Notes: generated from the letters alone by a model not told the origin. A DNA stretch of 64,000 nt from Corynebacterium halotolerans (GCF_001056295.1 NZ_JVMD01000022.1:1-64000), one strand, 5' to 3'. Positions 8,843 to 19,041 are shown, numbered from the stretch's first letter. Program-made: numbers and translations.

Positions 8843-10027
8843 ATGAGTCTGTTCCCGAAGAAGACCGCCGCCGAGCCCGGCGTCCAGGGCACCGTCCGCG
8901 ATTGCCTGCGCTCCGACCGGGCGCTGAACAAGCTCGCCGAAGGCGACATCGTCGTCATCGACGCACCCGACATCACCCGCGTCCTCGCCCAGCGGATCAT
9001 CGACGCCAAGGCGAAGGCGGTCCTCAACACCGGCGCATTCACCACCGGCGCCGTGCCCAACTTCGGCCCGCAGATGCTTCTCGACGCCGACGTGATTCTC
9101 GTGGAGAACGTCGAGATCGCGGAATCGGCGAAGCTCCGGGACGGCAAGGTCCACCGCCTATACGAGGGCAAGCTGTACCTCGGCGACCGCCGCGTGGCGG
9201 CCGGCGACGAGGTCGCGCTGGAGAAGCTCTCGGCCGACTTCGACGAGGCCCGCACGAGCATGGTCGACCGGCTCGAGGCGTTTTCCGGCAACTTCGTCGA
9301 GTTCGCGGCGACGGAGGCCCCGCTGTACGTCGATGGCCTGGGCATCCCGGACGTCGAGACGCCGCTGGAAGGCCGGAAAGTGCTCATCGTCAGCGCGGGC
9401 GAGGGCCACGAGCGGACGCTGAAGGGGCTCAAGGGCTTCATCGGCGAATTCGACCCGGTGCTCATCGGCGTCGACGCGGGAGCGGACGCCCTGGTCGGGC
9501 AGGGATACGAGCCGGATCTGATCATCGGCGATCCCGAGGGCATCGGCGCGGAGACCCTGCGCTGCGGCGCCCGCGTGATCCTGCCGGCCGACCCCGACGG
9601 GCACGCCCAGGGGCTGGAGCACATCCAGGATCTGGGCATCGGCGCGATGACCTTCCCCGCGCTGTCGGATTCGGCGACGGATCTGGCGCTCGTGCTGGCG
9701 GACCACCACGGTGCGTCGATGATCGTCACCGCCGGTTCCTCGCTGGACCAGGGCGACGTCTACGGCGCCGCGGATCAGCAGGCGCTGCCGTCGGCGCTGC
9801 TCAGCCGGCTGAAGGCGGGGGACAAGCTGGTCAACGGCGACGTCGTCGCGGACCTGTACCGCGTCGAGGGCGGCGGCCTGCGCTTCATGTGGGCGCTGCT
9901 GGCGATCATCGTGGCACTCGCCGTGATCTTCGCCATCGCGGGCACGGCGGGCGACGGTTCGGTGGGCGAGAACCTCGTGGACACGTGGAATTCGATTGCC
10001 CTGTGGTTCCAGGGCCTGTTCAAGTAG
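8843..10027 (+). CDS. steA: SteA-like septal envelope protein
   Basis: The product is 394 residues. It belongs to the family of C. glutamicum SteA, reported as part of a cell-separation pathway acting with the RipC/FtsEX peptidoglycan hydrolase system. The fold resembles thiamine pyrophosphokinase (VLIGVDAGADALVGQGYEPD, IIGDPEGI), but no such activity is implied. A single transmembrane helix lies near the C-terminus (MWALLAIIVALAVIFAIAG) with a short exported tail. I chose the ATG at 8843 (MSLFPKKT); the frame is open far upstream through recN, but that is a shadow. The steB gene follows after 15 bases. Confidence 0.88.
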   Translation: MSLFPKKTAAEPGVQGTVRDCLRSDRALNKLAEGDIVVIDAPDITRVLAQRIIDAKAKAVLNTGAFTTGAVPNFGPQMLLDADVILVENVEIAESAKLRDGKVHRLYEGKLYLGDRRVAAGDEVALEKLSADFDEARTSMVDRLEAFSGNFVEFAATEAPLYVDGLGIPDVETPLEGRKVLIVSAGEGHERTLKGLKGFIGEFDPVLIGVDAGADALVGQGYEPDLIIGDPEGIGAETLRCGARVILPADPDGHAQGLEHIQDLGIGAMTFPALSDSATDLALVLADHHGASMIVTAGSSLDQGDVYGAADQQALPSALLSRLKAGDKLVNGDVVADLYRVEGGGLRFMWALLAIIVALAVIFAIAGTAGDGSVGENLVDTWNSIALWFQGLFK

Positions 10028-10042
10028 ACCGGGGGCTGACGG

Positions 10043-10987
10043 ATGGCGAAGAATCGGTCGGGCGCGTGGAGCGCCGGCATCACGGGCGCGGCGCTGGGCG
10101 TCGCGGCCGGGGCGGCGCTGGGCGCGTACGTCCTGGCTCCCGGCGGCGGCATCGAATGGGGTGGCGGGCAGGCGGCCGAGGAACGCGACGCGGCGATCGT
10201 CGAGCGCGACGACGCCAACACCCGCGCGGATGCGGCCAATGGCGTCGTGGAGGACCTCGCGGCCCAGGTCGTCGACGGTTCGCTTGCCGACGTCCCGGTG
10301 CTGCTCGTGACCGCCCCGGATGCGGAGGCGCGTTCCGTGGATTCCATGGAGGCGCTGCTGCGCGACGCGGGTGCCCCGGAGGTCACGCGGATGGGGCTGA
10401 CGGCGAAGTTCCAGTCGGCGGAAGGCGCCGATGAATTGAAGGACGTGGTGACCAGCGCGCTGCCGGCGGGCGCCGAACTCGACGAGGAGCGCCGCGACCC
10501 CGGCTATCAGGCGGGCCAGGCGATGTCACCCGCGCTGCTGCTCGGCGATGATGCGGGCGAGCGCGCGAACGTCGCCGACCGCCGCCTGCTGCTGGGGTCG
10601 CTGCGCGACGCCGGCTTCATCGACTACGAGGACGGGACCATGCGCCCGACGGCGGCGGTCGTCATCGTCACCGGTTCCGGCGAGGGCGCCGCGGCCGGTC
10701 GCGGCGGCGCGGGTGAGGGCGCGCCCGTCGTGGGCTCGCGCATCCTCGCGGACTTCGCCGAGGCGCTGTCCTCCGACGGCACGGTCGTCGTCGCAGGGGA
10801 GCCCGCCGCCAAGCGCGACGGCGGCGTCATCGACGTGCTGGAGAAGTCGGCGACCGCCGGTTCCGTGGCCACCCAGGCGGCGGTCGGCGATCCGGCGGGC
10901 CGCGTCGGCGTCATCCGGGCGATCGTGGAGAAGAAGCCCGCGCCCGCCGGCCGGTCCGCGAATGGGGAAGCGGCACCCGCCGAATAG
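10043..10987 (+). CDS. steB: SteB-like protein, MctB/copper-transporter-like family
   Basis: The product is 314 residues. An N-terminal signal-anchor (AGITGAALGVAAGAALGAYV) is followed by a short coiled coil (ERDAAIVERDDANTRADAAN) and an exported globular domain of the family annotated as copper transporter MctB. In C. glutamicum the equivalent protein pairs with SteA at the septum. The proximity to steA supports that role, and metal transport is less likely. The last 20 residues are disordered. Confidence 0.87.
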   Translation: MAKNRSGAWSAGITGAALGVAAGAALGAYVLAPGGGIEWGGGQAAEERDAAIVERDDANTRADAANGVVEDLAAQVVDGSLADVPVLLVTAPDAEARSVDSMEALLRDAGAPEVTRMGLTAKFQSAEGADELKDVVTSALPAGAELDEERRDPGYQAGQAMSPALLLGDDAGERANVADRRLLLGSLRDAGFIDYEDGTMRPTAAVVIVTGSGEGAAAGRGGAGEGAPVVGSRILADFAEALSSDGTVVVAGEPAAKRDGGVIDVLEKSATAGSVATQAAVGDPAGRVGVIRAIVEKKPAPAGRSANGEAAPAE

Positions 10988-11277
10988 TCCGTCGGCGGCG
11001 TTCGCAACTTCCCGGGGCACGGCAATCGACTCCGCCCGGCGGGCCGTGTTAACGCCGTGTTTCACGACCGTTTCCCCGCCGTTGAATGTGCCCCGCACGG
11101 CTGTGATCGGCGAGAAAAGCGTCGTCAAGCGTGCTTTTTCGCTAGGCGAGCGTCCGTCGCCCGGTTAGCCTGAAATCCCGTGGTCGCCACGAGACGGCCT
11201 GCGGCGCCGCCCCGGAAAAGAGCCGGGGAACAACCGGAGGGGCGCGCCGCCCGAGCGAAACGCGGGAGTTGATTGGC

Positions 11278-12945
11278 ATGGCGGAAGGTCGGGGTGGCGG
11301 GCACGTCACGAAATACATCATCGTCACGGGAGGCGTGGCGTCGTCGCTGGGCAAGGGCCTGACGGCCGCGAGCCTCGGACGGCTGCTGACGTCTCGCGGG
11401 CTGCGGGTGACCATGCAGAAGCTGGACCCTTACCTCAACGTCGACCCGGGCACCATGAACCCGTTCCAGCACGGCGAGGTGTTCGTCACCGAGGACGGCG
11501 CCGAAACCGACCTGGACCTGGGGCACTACGAGCGCTTCCTGGACCGCGCCCTCGACGGCGGGGCGAACGTGACCACCGGCAAGGTGTACTCGTCGGTGAT
11601 CGCGAAGGAACGCCGCGGCGAATTCCTCGGCGAGACCGTGCAGGTCATCCCGCACATCACCGACGAGATCAAGTCGCGGATCACCGGCATGGACCGGCCC
11701 GGCGCCGACGGGCGGCGCCCCGACGTGGTGATCACCGAAATCGGCGGCACCGTCGGCGACATCGAATCGCAGCCCTTCCTCGAGGCCGCCCGCCAGGTGC
11801 GCCACGACGTCGGCCGCGAGAACATCCACTACCTGCACGTGTCGCTGGTGCCCTACCTCGGCCCGTCCGGCGAGCTGAAGACCAAGCCGACGCAGCATTC
11901 CGTGGCGCAGCTGCGCTCCATAGGCCTGGTGCCCGATTCGGTGGTGCTGCGCTGCGACCGCGACGTGCCCGACGGGCTCAAGCGCAAGATCGCGCTGATG
12001 TGCGACGTCGACCTGGAGGGCGTGGTGTCGTGCCCCGACGCGCCCAGCATCTACGACATCCCGCGGGTGCTCCACGACGAGCACCTGGACACGTTCATCG
12101 TGCGGCGCCTCGGGCTGCCGTTCCGCGACCTCGACTGGGAGATGTGGGGCGGTCTGCTGGAGCGCGTGCACCGGCCGGAGCGGGAGGTGACCGTCGCGCT
12201 GGTGGGCAAGTACGTCGACCTGCCCGACGCCTACCTGTCCGTCGCCGAAGCCATCCGCGCCGGCGGGTTCGCCCACGGGGCGCGCGCCACCGTGCGGTGG
12301 GTGGCCTCCGACGCGTGCGAGACGCCGGAGGGCGCGGCCGAGCAGCTCGCCGGCGCCGATGCCGTGGTCGTGCCCGGGGGCTTCGGCGTGCGCGGCATCG
12401 AGGGCAAGATCGGGGCGATCGCCCATTGCCGCGAAAACCGCATCCCGCTGCTGGGCCTGTGCCTGGGCATGCAGTGCGCGGTGCTGGAGGCGGCGCGGCG
12501 CGGCGGCGTGCCCGATGCGTCGTCGACAGAATTCGACGAGGCGACGCCGTCGCCGGTGATCGCGACGATGGAGGAGCAGAAGGCCGCCGTGTCCGGCGAG
12601 GCCGACCTGGGCGGGTCGATGCGCCTGGGCGCGTATCCGGCGGCGCTGGCCGAAGGGTCCGTGGTCGCGGAGACGTACGGCGCGACGGAAGTCTCCGAGC
12701 GCCACCGCCACCGCTACGAAGTCAACAACGCCTACCGCGAGGCGATCGAATCCGCCGGCCTGGTGATCTCCGGCACGTCGCCGGATGGCGAGCTGGTGGA
12801 ATTCGTGGAGTACCCGCGGGACGTCCACCCGTATTTCGTGGCCACGCAGGCGCATCCCGAGTACAAGTCGCGGCCGACCGACCCGCACCCGTTGTTCGCC
12901 GGCCTCATCGGCGCGGCGCTGGCGGATCCCGCGGGCCGGGGGTAG
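11278..12945 (+). CDS. pyrG: CTP synthase
   Basis: The product is 555 residues. It aminates UTP to CTP using glutamine. The N-terminal synthetase domain starts [16 protein letters not shown] and contains [17 protein letters not shown]. The C-terminal glutamine amidotransferase domain has the nucleophile Cys in [11 protein letters not shown] and the His/Glu pair in [10 protein letters not shown]. The ATG at 11278 has GGGAG nine bases upstream; the earlier in-frame TTG overlaps that site. The 290-base gap before it (10988-11277) contains no gene, only AT-richer patches that could be its promoter. Confidence 0.97.
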   Translation: MAEGRGGGHVTKYIIVTGGVASSLGKGLTAASLGRLLTSRGLRVTMQKLDPYLNVDPGTMNPFQHGEVFVTEDGAETDLDLGHYERFLDRALDGGANVTTGKVYSSVIAKERRGEFLGETVQVIPHITDEIKSRITGMDRPGADGRRPDVVITEIGGTVGDIESQPFLEAARQVRHDVGRENIHYLHVSLVPYLGPSGELKTKPTQHSVAQLRSIGLVPDSVVLRCDRDVPDGLKRKIALMCDVDLEGVVSCPDAPSIYDIPRVLHDEHLDTFIVRRLGLPFRDLDWEMWGGLLERVHRPEREVTVALVGKYVDLPDAYLSVAEAIRAGGFAHGARATVRWVASDACETPEGAAEQLAGADAVVVPGGFGVRGIEGKIGAIAHCRENRIPLLGLCLGMQCAVLEAARRGGVPDASSTEFDEATPSPVIATMEEQKAAVSGEADLGGSMRLGAYPAALAEGSVVAETYGATEVSERHRHRYEVNNAYREAIESAGLVISGTSPDGELVEFVEYPRDVHPYFVATQAHPEYKSRPTDPHPLFAGLIGAALADPAGRG

Positions 12946-12955
12946 GCACGTAGTT

Positions 12956-13732
12956 ATGACATCTTCGAATGCTCCCGCCGGTTCCCACTCCTTCGACGTC
13001 GTCGACTCCGAGATCCTCGTCGAAGCGCCGATCATCGCGCTGCGCCGCGACCGGGTGCGCATGCCCGGCGGGCGCATCGCCAACCGCGAGGTTGTGGAGC
13101 ATTTCGGTGCGGTGGCGGTGGTGGCCCTCGACGACGACGGCCGGATCTGCCTGCTGCGCCAGTGGCGGCAGACGGCCCGGGACCGGCTGATCGAGCTGCC
13201 CGCCGGCATCCTCGACGTCGCCGACGAGGATCCGCTGGTCGCCGCCCGCCGCGAACTCGCGGAGGAGGCCGGCGTGTCGGCGCGGCGGTGGTCGGTGCTG
13301 ACGGACATCTTCACCTCGCCCGGCTTCGCCGAAGAGAGCGTGCGCGTGTACCTGGCCGAGGGGCTTTCCGACGTCGACCGCCCCGAACCCGAGGACGAGG
13401 AGGCGGACATGACCGAGTCGTGGGTCGACCTCTCCGACGCCGCGGACATGGTGCTGCGCGGCGAGGTGGTCAACGCCATCGCCGTCGCGGGCATTCTCGC
13501 CGCGCACGTGACTCTGGCCGAGGGGCGGGAGCGTCGTGAAGCGGACGAGCCGTTCGCCATCCGACCCACCCGGCTCGCCGCCCGCCGCGCGGAAGCGTTC
13601 GGCCCGGGCGCGGACCTCAAGCGCGTGCCGGATGCGGCGCGGGAGTCGGACGGGGCGCAGGAGTCGGACGGGGCGCAGGAGCGAAACGAAGACGAAGACG
13701 ATGGATCGGGGGGATCGGCCCTTGGCAACTGA
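12956..13732 (+). CDS. Nudix hydrolase, ADP-ribose pyrophosphatase-like
   Basis: The product is 258 residues. The Nudix box runs from LPAGILDVADEDP through AARRELAEEAGV, with the REL-EE core intact near residues 82-105. The leader EHFGAVAVVALDDDGRICLL and a C-terminal segment resembling ADP-ribose pyrophosphatases suggest cleavage of ADP-ribose or similar nucleoside diphosphates. The last 50 residues are a charged tail with ESDGAQ repeats. It lies between pyrG and xerD, as in C. glutamicum. The tail overlaps the start region of xerD. Confidence 0.9.
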   Translation: MTSSNAPAGSHSFDVVDSEILVEAPIIALRRDRVRMPGGRIANREVVEHFGAVAVVALDDDGRICLLRQWRQTARDRLIELPAGILDVADEDPLVAARRELAEEAGVSARRWSVLTDIFTSPGFAEESVRVYLAEGLSDVDRPEPEDEEADMTESWVDLSDAADMVLRGEVVNAIAVAGILAAHVTLAEGRERREADEPFAIRPTRLAARRAEAFGPGADLKRVPDAARESDGAQESDGAQERNEDEDDGSGGSALGN

Positions 13733-14687
13733 TCGGAATGTCGGCGTCCGCACGCCGGCGGATGCCGCGCGGAAGGTGGCTGAGGCGTTTTTCGACCACC
13801 TGGCCGTGGAGCGCGGGGCGTCGGCGAACACGCTCGGCGCGTACCGTCGCGATCTGGCGAAGTACCTTGATTTTCTCGGTGGGCTGGGCCGGGATGACCT
13901 GCGCGCGGTCACCGAGTCCGACGTCGGGGCGTTCGTGGCGCACCTGTCGCGCGGCGACGCCGACGCCGGGCAGCCGCCCATGGCGGCGTCGTCGGTGTCG
14001 CGTGCCCTGTCGGCCGTGCGCGGGCTGCACAAGTTCGCGCTGGGCGAGGGCGACGTGGACGTCGACGTGGCCGCCGCCGTGCCGCCGCCCAAACGGGGCA
14101 GCTCGCTGCCGAAGGCGCTTCGGGTCGAGGAGGTCACGGAGCTCATCGACGCGATCCCCGTCGGAGAGGCCGCCGACATCGCCGACGTCCGCGATCGGGC
14201 GCTGGTGGAGCTGCTGTACTCGACCGGTGCGCGCGTGTCGGAGGTGACCGGCCTGGACATCGACGACCTCGACCGGGAGGAACGCCTGGTGCTGCTGCGC
14301 GGCAAGGGCGGCAAGGAGCGCATCGTGCCCGTCGGCGGGCCGGCGATCGAAGCCGTCGATGCGTGGCTGGTGCGCGGGCGGCCCGGGTGGGCGCGGGCGA
14401 ATTCGGGGCCGGCGCTGCTGGTCAATTCGCTGGGGCGGAGGATGTCGCGGCAGTCGGCGGCGAACATCCTGGCGTCGGTCGCCGAGCGCGCGGGTCTGGC
14501 CGGGCGGGTGTCGCCGCACACGCTGCGGCACAGCTTCGCCACCCACCTGCTGGAGGGAGGTGCCGACGTGCGGTCGGTGCAGGAGCTGCTGGGGCATGCG
14601 TCGGTGACGACCACGCAGATCTACACCATGGTCACCGCGGATAATCTGCGCCGGATTTGGGCGGGTGCTCACCCGCGGGCGCGGTGA
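13722..14687 (+). CDS. xerD: Site-specific tyrosine recombinase XerD
   Basis: The product is 321 residues. It resolves chromosome dimers at dif during division. The N-terminal SAM-like DNA-binding domain starts at AEAFFDHLAVERGAS. The catalytic domain has the first Arg in TGARVSEVTG, then SPHTLRHSFATHLLEGG, LLGHASVTTTQIYT and its Tyr nucleophile, so the R-H-R-H-Y set is complete. I favour the TTG at 13722 because GGGGGA lies eight bases upstream; the in-frame ATG at 13701 (seven residues more) has no clear ribosome site. The start overlaps the Nudix gene end. Confidence 0.94.
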   Translation: MATDRNVGVRTPADAARKVAEAFFDHLAVERGASANTLGAYRRDLAKYLDFLGGLGRDDLRAVTESDVGAFVAHLSRGDADAGQPPMAASSVSRALSAVRGLHKFALGEGDVDVDVAAAVPPPKRGSSLPKALRVEEVTELIDAIPVGEAADIADVRDRALVELLYSTGARVSEVTGLDIDDLDREERLVLLRGKGGKERIVPVGGPAIEAVDAWLVRGRPGWARANSGPALLVNSLGRRMSRQSAANILASVAERAGLAGRVSPHTLRHSFATHLLEGGADVRSVQELLGHASVTTTQIYTMVTADNLRRIWAGAHPRAR

Positions 14688-14694
14688 GCGCCGG

Positions 14695-14700
14695 TACAGT
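14695..14700 (+). promoter_or_regulatory. Possible -10 box for parA
   Basis: TACAGT lies just after the xerD stop codon and about 85 bases before the likely parA start. No -35 consensus is visible. The gap 14688-14784 carries no other feature I can support. Confidence 0.3.
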
Positions 14701-14784
14701 GGTCGCGAGAGGGAGTGTCCGCTCCCGGCGCTGATCGGTGTGTCCATGCCGATCGCGCCGCAGGTCAAGGAAGAGGGGTTGACG

Positions 14785-15657
14785 GTGGCTGAGTCGGGCT
14801 TGTTCGACGCCGAGGGCATGCAGGTGGGGCTCACCGGCCGTCCGTTGCGCGAACTGCCGGAGCCGAAGCCGCTGGAGTCCCATGGCCCGGCGACGATCCT
14901 GGCAATGTGCAACCAGAAGGGCGGCGTGGGCAAGACCACGTCGACCATCAACATGGGTGCGGCGCTGGCCGAGTTCGGCCGCAAGGTGCTGCTCGTCGAC
15001 CTCGACCCGCAGGGCGCTCTGTCCGCCGGCCTGGGCATCCCGCACGAGGACCTGGATCTGACGGTCTACAACCTGATCATCGATTCGGACACCGACGTCC
15101 GTGACGCCATCCACCACACGACGGTGCCGGGCCTGGACCTGGTGCCCGCGAACATCGACCTGTCGGCGGCGGAGATCCAGCTGGTCAACGAGGTCGGCCG
15201 CGAGCAGGCCCTGGCCCGCGCGCTGCGGCCGGTGCGCCGCGACTACGACTTCATCATCGTCGACTGCCAGCCGTCGCTGGGGCTGCTGACGGTCAACGCG
15301 CTGACCATCGCGCAGGGCGTGATCATCCCGATGGAGTGCGAGTACTTCTCGCTGCGCGGCCTGGCGCTGCTGACGGACACCGTGGGCAAGGTCCGCGATC
15401 GCCTGAACTTCGACCTCGAGGTCCTGGGCATCCTGGTGACCATGTTCGACCGCCGCACCCTCCACGCGCGCGAAGTGATGGAGCGGCTCGTCGAGGTGTT
15501 CGGCGACAAGGTCTTCGACACCGTGATCACCCGCACCGTCCGCTTCCCGGAGACCTCCGTCGCCGGCGAGCCGATCACCGCCTGGGCCCCGACGTCGCAG
15601 GGCGCCGACCAGTACCGCGATCTGGCGCGCGAGGTCATCGAGCGCACCGGCGGGTAG
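14785..15657 (+). CDS. ParA/Soj-family ATPase of the scp cluster
   Basis: The product is 290 residues. A deviant Walker A motif (CNQKGGVGKTTSTINMG) near residue 41 and LLVDLDPQGALSAGLGI identify a ParA-type ATPase. It is adjacent to scpA, as in many actinobacteria. It is usually distinct from the origin-proximal ParA and may link to SMC-ScpAB chromosome handling; that role is inference. The GTG at 14785 is preceded by AAGGAAGAGGGG at the right distance and gives the family-typical N-terminus (V)AESGLFDAEG. The upstream ATG at 14746 is less likely. Confidence 0.92.
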   Translation: MAESGLFDAEGMQVGLTGRPLRELPEPKPLESHGPATILAMCNQKGGVGKTTSTINMGAALAEFGRKVLLVDLDPQGALSAGLGIPHEDLDLTVYNLIIDSDTDVRDAIHHTTVPGLDLVPANIDLSAAEIQLVNEVGREQALARALRPVRRDYDFIIVDCQPSLGLLTVNALTIAQGVIIPMECEYFSLRGLALLTDTVGKVRDRLNFDLEVLGILVTMFDRRTLHAREVMERLVEVFGDKVFDTVITRTVRFPETSVAGEPITAWAPTSQGADQYRDLAREVIERTGG

Positions 15658-15666
15658 GGGCGGCCA

Positions 15667-16479
15667 GTGCTTTCCGACGAGCCCGTGCAGGAGGAAATCA
15701 CCGGTTTCCGGGTGGCGCTGGCCAACTTCACGGGGCCGTTCGACCTTCTGCTGCAGCTGATCGGGAGCAAGAAGATGGACGTCACCGAGGTGGCGTTGGC
15801 GGCGGTGACCGATGAGTTCATCGCCTACACTCGCAGCCTCGATGCGGTGGGTGACCTCGACGAGATCACCGAGTTCCTCGTCGTCGCCGCAACCCTGCTG
15901 GACCTGAAGACCGCGCGCCTGCTGCCCCGCGGCGACGTCGACGACGAAGAGGATCTGGCGCTGCTCGAGGCCCGCGACCTGCTCTTCGCCCGTCTGCTGC
16001 AGTACCGGGCCTACAGCCGCGTCGCCGATCTTTTCGCCGACTGGGCCCGCGTCGCCCCGCACCGGTACCCGCGTGCCACGGGCCCCGATCCCGGGTTCGA
16101 GGGGCTGCTGCCCCCGGTCGAGCTGGGGATGGATGCGCAAGAATTCGCGGAGTTCGCGGCCGTCGTCATGCGCCCGAAGCCACCGGAGGAAGTGGGCATC
16201 GGACACATTCACCAGGTGGCCGTGTCAGTGCCGGAGCAGGCGGGGCGCATCCTCGACGCGCTGCGGCTGGCCGGCGAGGGCACGTGGCTGACGTTCACGC
16301 AGCTGACGTCGGAATGCCGCGTATCCATGGAGGTCGTCGGGCGTTTTCTGGCGCTGCTGGAGCTCTACCGCGCCAAGGCCATCGAGGCCGAGCAGGAGGA
16401 GGCGCTGGCGGAGATCACCGTCGCCTGGACGGGCCTCGACGTCGACCCGGCCGTCGTGGCGGCGGCGAACTGGGAGTAG
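15667..16479 (+). CDS. scpA: Segregation and condensation protein A (kleisin)
   Basis: The product is 270 residues. It is the kleisin subunit that bridges SMC heads together with ScpB. Family features are the N-terminal FTGPFDLLLQLIGSKKMDVT, the middle EFLVVAATLLDLKTARLLP and a C-terminal winged-helix segment (VSMEVVGRFLALLELYRAKA). The start is GTG, nine bases after parA. In C. glutamicum scpB lies only about two small genes downstream. Here scpB is 11.3 kb away, so an accessory block separates the pair. Confidence 0.95.
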   Translation: MLSDEPVQEEITGFRVALANFTGPFDLLLQLIGSKKMDVTEVALAAVTDEFIAYTRSLDAVGDLDEITEFLVVAATLLDLKTARLLPRGDVDDEEDLALLEARDLLFARLLQYRAYSRVADLFADWARVAPHRYPRATGPDPGFEGLLPPVELGMDAQEFAEFAAVVMRPKPPEEVGIGHIHQVAVSVPEQAGRILDALRLAGEGTWLTFTQLTSECRVSMEVVGRFLALLELYRAKAIEAEQEEALAEITVAWTGLDVDPAVVAAANWE

Positions 16480-16517
16480 GGCGGCTTTTGGCCCGTCACC
16501 CCCGACCGGACGGTCCC

Positions 16518-17510
16518 TCAGACCAGGCGATCCCTCACCAGCGCGATCACCCGGTCGTTGTACGGGAGCCCGTAGTGCTCCGTGGTGTCCCCGGGGGCGA
16601 GATCCTGCAATATGAGGTTTTCGACCCCGGGTTCGTCGATCAACGCGTTGCCGAAGGGAACCACGCATTCATCGAACCGCGTGGCGATTGCCGTGTACTT
16701 CACGCCGGGCCTGGTGATGCCGTCGGCGGTGAGCGCGTTCATGAATTCGGAGTTGCTTTCCTGCTGTATCGTCGCCGTCGCATTGAACGGGGCGGCCAGG
16801 GCATCGAAGTGCGGGCTGGCCTGGGGATAACGTGCGAAAATCAGGGCCTCTCCGCCCAGCCACGTCCCCTGGTGAGCGCCCGCGAGCGACACGAGCCGAT
16901 TGACCTTCCGGTCTCCGCCGAGATTCTGGATGTAGTAATTCGGCAATGGGCCCCCGCCCTGCGAATGCCCGACGAGGTCGACGCTTTCGGCGCCGGTTGC
17001 CCCGAGAATCCGGTCGACCACCCGGGAAACGGTGAGCGCACTGGAACGGATGTCGCCGGCGAAGGCCGCCCACTCGACGGGACGGCCGTTCACCACCAGC
17101 GGGTTGTCGTTGAACGTGAACACGCAGAGGCCGTCGTTCGCCAGACTCGGCGCCAACTTCGACCAGGTGGCGTAGGCGTCCTCCATCGTGCCGGGGACCA
17201 GCAGCACGGGCCGCTGCCCCTGTGCCGGGCGGCAATGCAGGTCATTGGTGTTCTTCGGTCGGCTGCCCGGGTGCTGGACCGCGAAACCGAGCGCCTCGGC
17301 GTAGGTGCCGGCGACGGGCCCCTCGGCCCCCGTCGGCAGCCCGCCGTCCGAAGGCGTGGACGGCACGTGCGAGGTGGCCGGCCCCGGGGCGGGGGGAGAG
17401 GATTCCCGGGCATGCACGGCGGGAGCGGCGGTCACCATGGCCAGCGAACACGCCAGCACCGTCGCCGACATCGCCAGCGCCCCGCGGAAGGCCGCCGTCG
17501 AGCGGTTCAT
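16518..17510 (-). CDS. Secreted alpha/beta-hydrolase lipase (lipase class 2-like)
   Basis: The product is 330 residues. The ATG at 17510 has GGAGGTGA upstream and gives a Sec signal peptide with a hydrophobic stretch (AAFRGALAMSATVLACSLAM) ending near AAPAVHA-RE. The mature part has the hydrolase features VLLVPGTMEDAYATW, the nucleophile elbow GHSQGGG, and Cys pairs typical of exported lipases. The family hydrolyses triacylglycerols or other esters outside the cell, which would suit a skin- or lipid-associated corynebacterium. It is seven bases downstream of the MFS gene and is probably co-transcribed with it. Confidence 0.88.
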   Translation of the reverse strand: MNRSTAAFRGALAMSATVLACSLAMVTAAPAVHARESSPPAPGPATSHVPSTPSDGGLPTGAEGPVAGTYAEALGFAVQHPGSRPKNTNDLHCRPAQGQRPVLLVPGTMEDAYATWSKLAPSLANDGLCVFTFNDNPLVVNGRPVEWAAFAGDIRSSALTVSRVVDRILGATGAESVDLVGHSQGGGPLPNYYIQNLGGDRKVNRLVSLAGAHQGTWLGGEALIFARYPQASPHFDALAAPFNATATIQQESNSEFMNALTADGITRPGVKYTAIATRFDECVVPFGNALIDEPGVENLILQDLAPGDTTEHYGLPYNDRVIALVRDRLV

Positions 17511-17517
17511 GGTTCCG

Positions 17518-19041
17518 TCACCTCCGGGCATGAACCGGTTCCGCATCGTCCGCGTCGGCCGGGGCGCCATCCCCGATCCGATCGCGGTTGCGGATGGCGG
17601 CGAAGCAGATGACGGCGCACACCGCGGAGAACCCCGCGGCCATGAGCAGGACGACCGAGAGACCGCCCGTGAACATGTCGATGGCGTCCTGCAGCTGGGC
17701 GCCGTCGAGCACCTTCGCCAGGATGTCGAGGCGCCCCTCGGATGCGGCCTCGCGAACCTGCTCGGGTGCCCAATCGAGCTTGTCGACGTGGGAGGAAAGG
17801 ACCGCGCCGAAGATGGCGACGCCGACGGCGGTGCCAAGCGGGAATGCCGTGTTGGTGGCGCCCGTGGCGGCACCGGAACGGTCGGCCGGGGCAACCGCGA
17901 GCGCGAGGTTCATCATGTGGGGCATGGCCACGCCGGCGCCGATTCCGATCACCAGCAGCGGGAAGATCGAGGTCTTCCAGGTGAGGCTCGGGTCCATGAT
18001 CAGGCCCAGCCACAGCAGTCCGACGCCCGTGATGACCATGGCCGCACCCGTCACGAGATTGAGCTTGCCGGTCTTCTCCAGGGCGGAGGACGGAGCGGCC
18101 ACCACGACCATCGGCAGGGCGAGGGCGAGCAAGACGAGGCCCACTTGAATGGCGGTGCGGCCCTGCACGCCGGAAAGCCAGAACACCAGGTAGGGCAGAA
18201 CGCCGAAGGTCACGAGCCGCGCGGTGAACGAAAGGATCATCGCGGCGGTGAACGAGGGCACCTTGAACAGCCGCAGATCAAGCAGCGCGTCGTCGCCGAG
18301 GCGCAACTGGAGGATGACGAAGGCCGCGAGCAGCGCGACCGCGGCAATGGCCGCGATGATGACCGTGGCGGACGCCCAGCCTTCCTTCGGGCCGGACACG
18401 AGCGCGTAGTTCAGGGCGAACAGCCCCGTGGCGACGAGAACGGTGGACGACCACGAGACTTTCGCGGAGTTGCGGGGCGTGTCGGGGGAGTGACGGCCGA
18501 TGAGCACCATGGCGACGATGGCGACGAGGCTCACGGGCAGGTTGATGGCGAAGATCCAGCGCCAACCGCCACCGCCGACGACGAGGCCCCCGAACAGGGG
18601 GCCCAGGGCTGCGGCGCCGGCACCGGCGGCCATGAATGCGCCCACGGCACGGGCGCGGCCGGCCTCGTCGCCCACGTGGGCGTCGGCGATGATCGGCATG
18701 CAGGTGGCGAAGACCATGGTGGCGCCGATCGCCTGGACGACGCGACCGAAGATCAGCCAGTCGGTGGTGGGCGCGGCCGCGCAAAGCAACGAAGCGAGGC
18801 CGAAGATGACGTGCCCTGCGATGAAGAGGCGGTGACGGGGCATGTGGTCGGACAATGCCCCGACCCCCAGCAGGAGCGCGGCGAAGACGAGGACGTAGCC
18901 GTTGACGATCCACTGTGCATCCGAGAGGTTGGCCGATAGGTCTCCGGTGATGTCGGGCAGCGCAATGGTGACGACGGTCATGTCCAGCGTCATTATGGCG
19001 GCCGATAGTGCCACTACGGCCGTGATCCATCTGGAGTGCAT
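17518..19041 (-). CDS. MFS drug/metabolite exporter, EmrB/QacA (DHA2) type
   Basis: The product is 507 residues with about 14 predicted transmembrane segments. The N-terminus (LSAAIMTLDMTVVTIALPDI) carries the D1 motif LDxTVVNVAL-like signature, and GALSDHMPRHRL is the loop 2-3 motif A. The DHA2 family exports drugs and metabolites by proton antiport. It diverges from the iron-box operon across a 206-base region, so it could export the cognate metallophore, but multidrug export is equally consistent. AAGGAAG precedes the ATG. Confidence 0.9.
   Translation of the reverse strand: MHSRWITAVVALSAAIMTLDMTVVTIALPDITGDLSANLSDAQWIVNGYVLVFAALLLGVGALSDHMPRHRLFIAGHVIFGLASLLCAAAPTTDWLIFGRVVQAIGATMVFATCMPIIADAHVGDEAGRARAVGAFMAAGAGAAALGPLFGGLVVGGGGWRWIFAINLPVSLVAIVAMVLIGRHSPDTPRNSAKVSWSSTVLVATGLFALNYALVSGPKEGWASATVIIAAIAAVALLAAFVILQLRLGDDALLDLRLFKVPSFTAAMILSFTARLVTFGVLPYLVFWLSGVQGRTAIQVGLVLLALALPMVVVAAPSSALEKTGKLNLVTGAAMVITGVGLLWLGLIMDPSLTWKTSIFPLLVIGIGAGVAMPHMMNLALAVAPADRSGAATGATNTAFPLGTAVGVAIFGAVLSSHVDKLDWAPEQVREAASEGRLDILAKVLDGAQLQDAIDMFTGGLSVVLLMAAGFSAVCAVICFAAIRNRDRIGDGAPADADDAEPVHARR

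Noticed and set aside
17305..18939. Plus-strand frame of 544 codons opposite the MFS and lipase genes
   Set aside because: It is rich in Gly, Asp, His and Arg without motifs, while the minus strand encodes 14 transmembrane helices and a signal peptide with proper ribosome sites.
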